From Patescibacteria group bacterium (GTDB lineage: Bacteria; Patescibacteriota; Patescibacteriia; UBA9934), in contig JAHILS010000031.1 in assembly GCA_018896835.1 (NCBI GenBank), positions 1-15,969 of the forward strand: DNA of 15,969 nucleotides, read 5' to 3'. The position numbers were made by a program, and so were the translations under genes. The notes under the pieces are model-generated. The model ran no database searches. It was not told the origin of the DNA and was given only the letters and a program-made list of their open reading frames with translations. Within the stretch, counting starts at the first letter, position 1. Each line of letters begins with the position of its first letter. This document shows, one piece after another, positions 14,582 to 15,969 of this stretch.

Positions 14582-15151
14582 CTATTCAATTATTCTGGCA
14601 TGTGCCCCGCGAGTTATCCACAGGTCGCGAGCATAATCACTACTTAACTCTAATCGTAATTTATAAGTTGGGTGAACGCGAACAATAACATTTTCTAAAA
14701 TTTTTGATCTTTGCAGTAAAATCTCAATATTCACCAGCTTACCATTGCTAAGATACATCTCTTCAGCCTCTTTAGGCGAACATAATAAGTGTGGCCTTGG
14801 AACAATGATTCCATTTGAAAGCTCAACTTCGCCAGCTAGCCCGATTAATTTACAAGGTCTTGCTTGTGATAAGTCACCTGATTTTACCTCTTTTGGTTCA
14901 AAACCTAAATACGCCGCCTCAACAGCACTCACTTCTACGTGGCTATTTTCCCAATGAGGTCCAAGTATGCGCAATTTCAATCCCCTCTTTAATTTTCCAA
15001 ATACTTCAACGCTTTCTTCACAAACATACTGACCAGATTGTGATAAATTTTCCACTACTGTCATTGCGTAACCAGAACCAAATAATGCAGTCTGGTCCTG
15101 CTCTGACAAATACACGTGAGACGGAATTATATCAACTGGGATCGGTCGCAT
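14582..15151 (-). CDS. PduL-like protein with degenerate metal site
   Basis: The 189-residue protein aligns along its length with PduL phosphotransacylase, which transfers acyl groups between CoA and phosphate. Shared features are RPIPV at the N-terminus, the SHVYLS region (11-16) for RHIHLS, GQYVCEESVEV, RILGP, HVEVSAVEA (71-79), a SGDL segment, the GEVELSNGIIVP strand and SPKEAEE. From memory of the family, the metal ligands are two HxH pairs, one Glu and one late His. Here His12, Glu73 and His121 remain, but the second histidines are Tyr14 and Leu123 and the late His aligns with Glu168. Normal two-zinc catalysis is therefore doubtful. Nothing nearby suggests a microcompartment or acetate metabolism. 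It may be a repurposed fold. The ATG lies three nucleotides after the upstream stop. Confidence 0.7.
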   Translation of the reverse strand: MRPIPVDIIPSHVYLSEQDQTALFGSGYAMTVVENLSQSGQYVCEESVEVFGKLKRGLKLRILGPHWENSHVEVSAVEAAYLGFEPKEVKSGDLSQARPCKLIGLAGEVELSNGIIVPRPHLLCSPKEAEEMYLSNGKLVNIEILLQRSKILENVIVRVHPTYKLRLELSSDYARDLWITRGAHARIIE

Positions 15152-15154
15152 AAC

Positions 15155-15969
15155 TTATTTTCGTTTATCAATCACCCAAACAAGCAACCAGAAAATTATT
15201 AAAGACGCAATAATCACTGCCGAAACAATGCTAATGTCGTGGGCAAATGGCAGGTTCTGCACATTCATACCATAATAACTTGCAATGAGTGTTGGTGGCA
15301 TGAGTATTACAGATATGATTGTTAGCATGCGGATTATCTCGTTTGTTCTATGTGAAAGAAGGGCCTCGTTAAGATCAAACAACCCATCAACTATATTTTT
15401 AAAATTGTCTGCCATTACCCACACCCCATCAAGCGCATCTTTCAAATTATCAAAATATACATTTAACTCATTTGGTAAGAAATTCTTTTTTGTATTGATC
15501 AACTGTAAAATCAAAAGGCGTTGCGGGTCAATGACGTGACGCATGAAAAGCAAGTTTCTTCGCAGAGCCCCAAGTCGTAGCGTTGTTTCCTTTGTATGAT
15601 GGTCTTGCAATTCCTCCTCTACCGAATTTGTTTCCTCTGCTAATGCCTGCAAAACAGACTTTGCATTGTGAAAAGCACTGTCCAACATTTTATAAACCAA
15701 ATATCCAGTCGTTCTTCCCAGTGCATCACGTTTTAGCCCTGTGTTGTGCGATACTTTATTGAAAAAATCATCTATTACTTTAATCTTTTTTCGCGAGACT
15801 GTGACAACGTGATCGTCGCTAATAAAAATAGCCATGTCTGACTTTCCTACTCGGCGATTTATTTTGTCATATTTTGGAATTGAAAAAATCGCGAATAAAT
15901 AATACTTGTAAACATCAATCTTTGGCAGTTCTGTAAAATCGCGCAAGTCTTCAAAATCTAGTTGATGAA
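15155..15969 (-). CDS. CorA-type magnesium/divalent cation transporter, 5' partial
   Basis: CorA proteins form pentameric channels for Mg2+ or Co2+ in the cytoplasmic membrane. The C-terminal signature is present: a first helix (RMLTIISVILMPPTLIASYYG), the YGMN motif (225-228 if counted from the TTG at 15946), a short external loop, a second helix and the basic tail DKRK. The cytoplasmic part, with LPKIDVYKYYLFAIF and the long charged helices, fits the family. The frame stays open upstream of the TTG at 15946 to the window edge, reading HQLDFEDLRDF. This matches the HPLALEDL-type segment of CorA, so the true start lies outside the window and the TTG is not the start. The PduL-like gene follows after three nucleotides. 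Whether it imports Mg2+ or another ion cannot be told. Confidence 0.92.
   Translation of the reverse strand, partial: HQLDFEDLRDFTELPKIDVYKYYLFAIFSIPKYDKINRRVGKSDMAIFISDDHVVTVSRKKIKVIDDFFNKVSHNTGLKRDALGRTTGYLVYKMLDSAFHNAKSVLQALAEETNSVEEELQDHHTKETTLRLGALRRNLLFMRHVIDPQRLLILQLINTKKNFLPNELNVYFDNLKDALDGVWVMADNFKNIVDGLFDLNEALLSHRTNEIIRMLTIISVILMPPTLIASYYGMNVQNLPFAHDISIVSAVIIASLIIFWLLVWVIDKRK

Overview
This window is a densely packed, AT-rich bacterial segment in which every supported gene lies on the minus strand, so transcription runs from high to low coordinates. The likely source is a member of the Candidate Phyla Radiation (Patescibacteria), possibly near the ABY1/Parcubacteria-type lineages. 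The clues are very compact genes, a short uL13, a two-domain-reduced alanyl-tRNA synthetase, an RNA polymerase alpha subunit without its C-terminal domain, a thrombospondin-type-3/PKD surface protein, and start codons that almost never have a Shine-Dalgarno sequence. TGA serves as a normal stop codon, which argues against the code-25 Gracilibacteria/Absconditabacteria. The taxonomic call is inference.

Right part (about 15969 to 9835), in transcription order: a CorA-type divalent-cation transporter cut by the window edge; a PduL-like protein that has lost several metal-binding histidines; a secreted, membrane-anchored CARDB/TSP3/PKD surface protein; the lipid II flippase MurJ, whose start overlaps the stop of the surface-protein gene; and a compact alaS. 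Gaps are 42 nt or less, so this is probably one transcription unit for envelope functions plus alaS.

Middle part (about 9809 to 5844): a sigma70-like promoter is followed by infA, rpmJ (37 codons), rpsM, rpsK, rpsD, rpoA, rplQ, rplM and rpsI, and closed by a strong intrinsic terminator. This is the end of the classical spc/alpha operon joined directly to the rplM-rpsI pair.

Left part (5813 to 106): five tightly coupled genes for a Wzx/Wzy-type surface polysaccharide: a MOP-family flippase (wzx-like), a GT4 glycosyltransferase, two GT2 glycosyltransferases and an O-antigen ligase/polymerase-like membrane protein. No initiating phosphoglycosyltransferase or sugar-nucleotide gene is in view. 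The polymerase gene carries an in-frame, GC-rich, hairpin-forming segment bounded by 9-nt direct repeats 57 nt apart, and a second repeat-like GC-rich stretch lies downstream of it.

Most genes are ordinary housekeeping or glycan genes. The points most worth a second look are the metal-site-degenerate PduL homologue, the minimised AlaRS, the RpoA without alpha-CTD, the repeat within the wzy-like gene, and the absence of Shine-Dalgarno sequences with a recurring TAATATG gene junction. I see no tRNA, rRNA, CRISPR array, transposase or clearly new multi-gene system.
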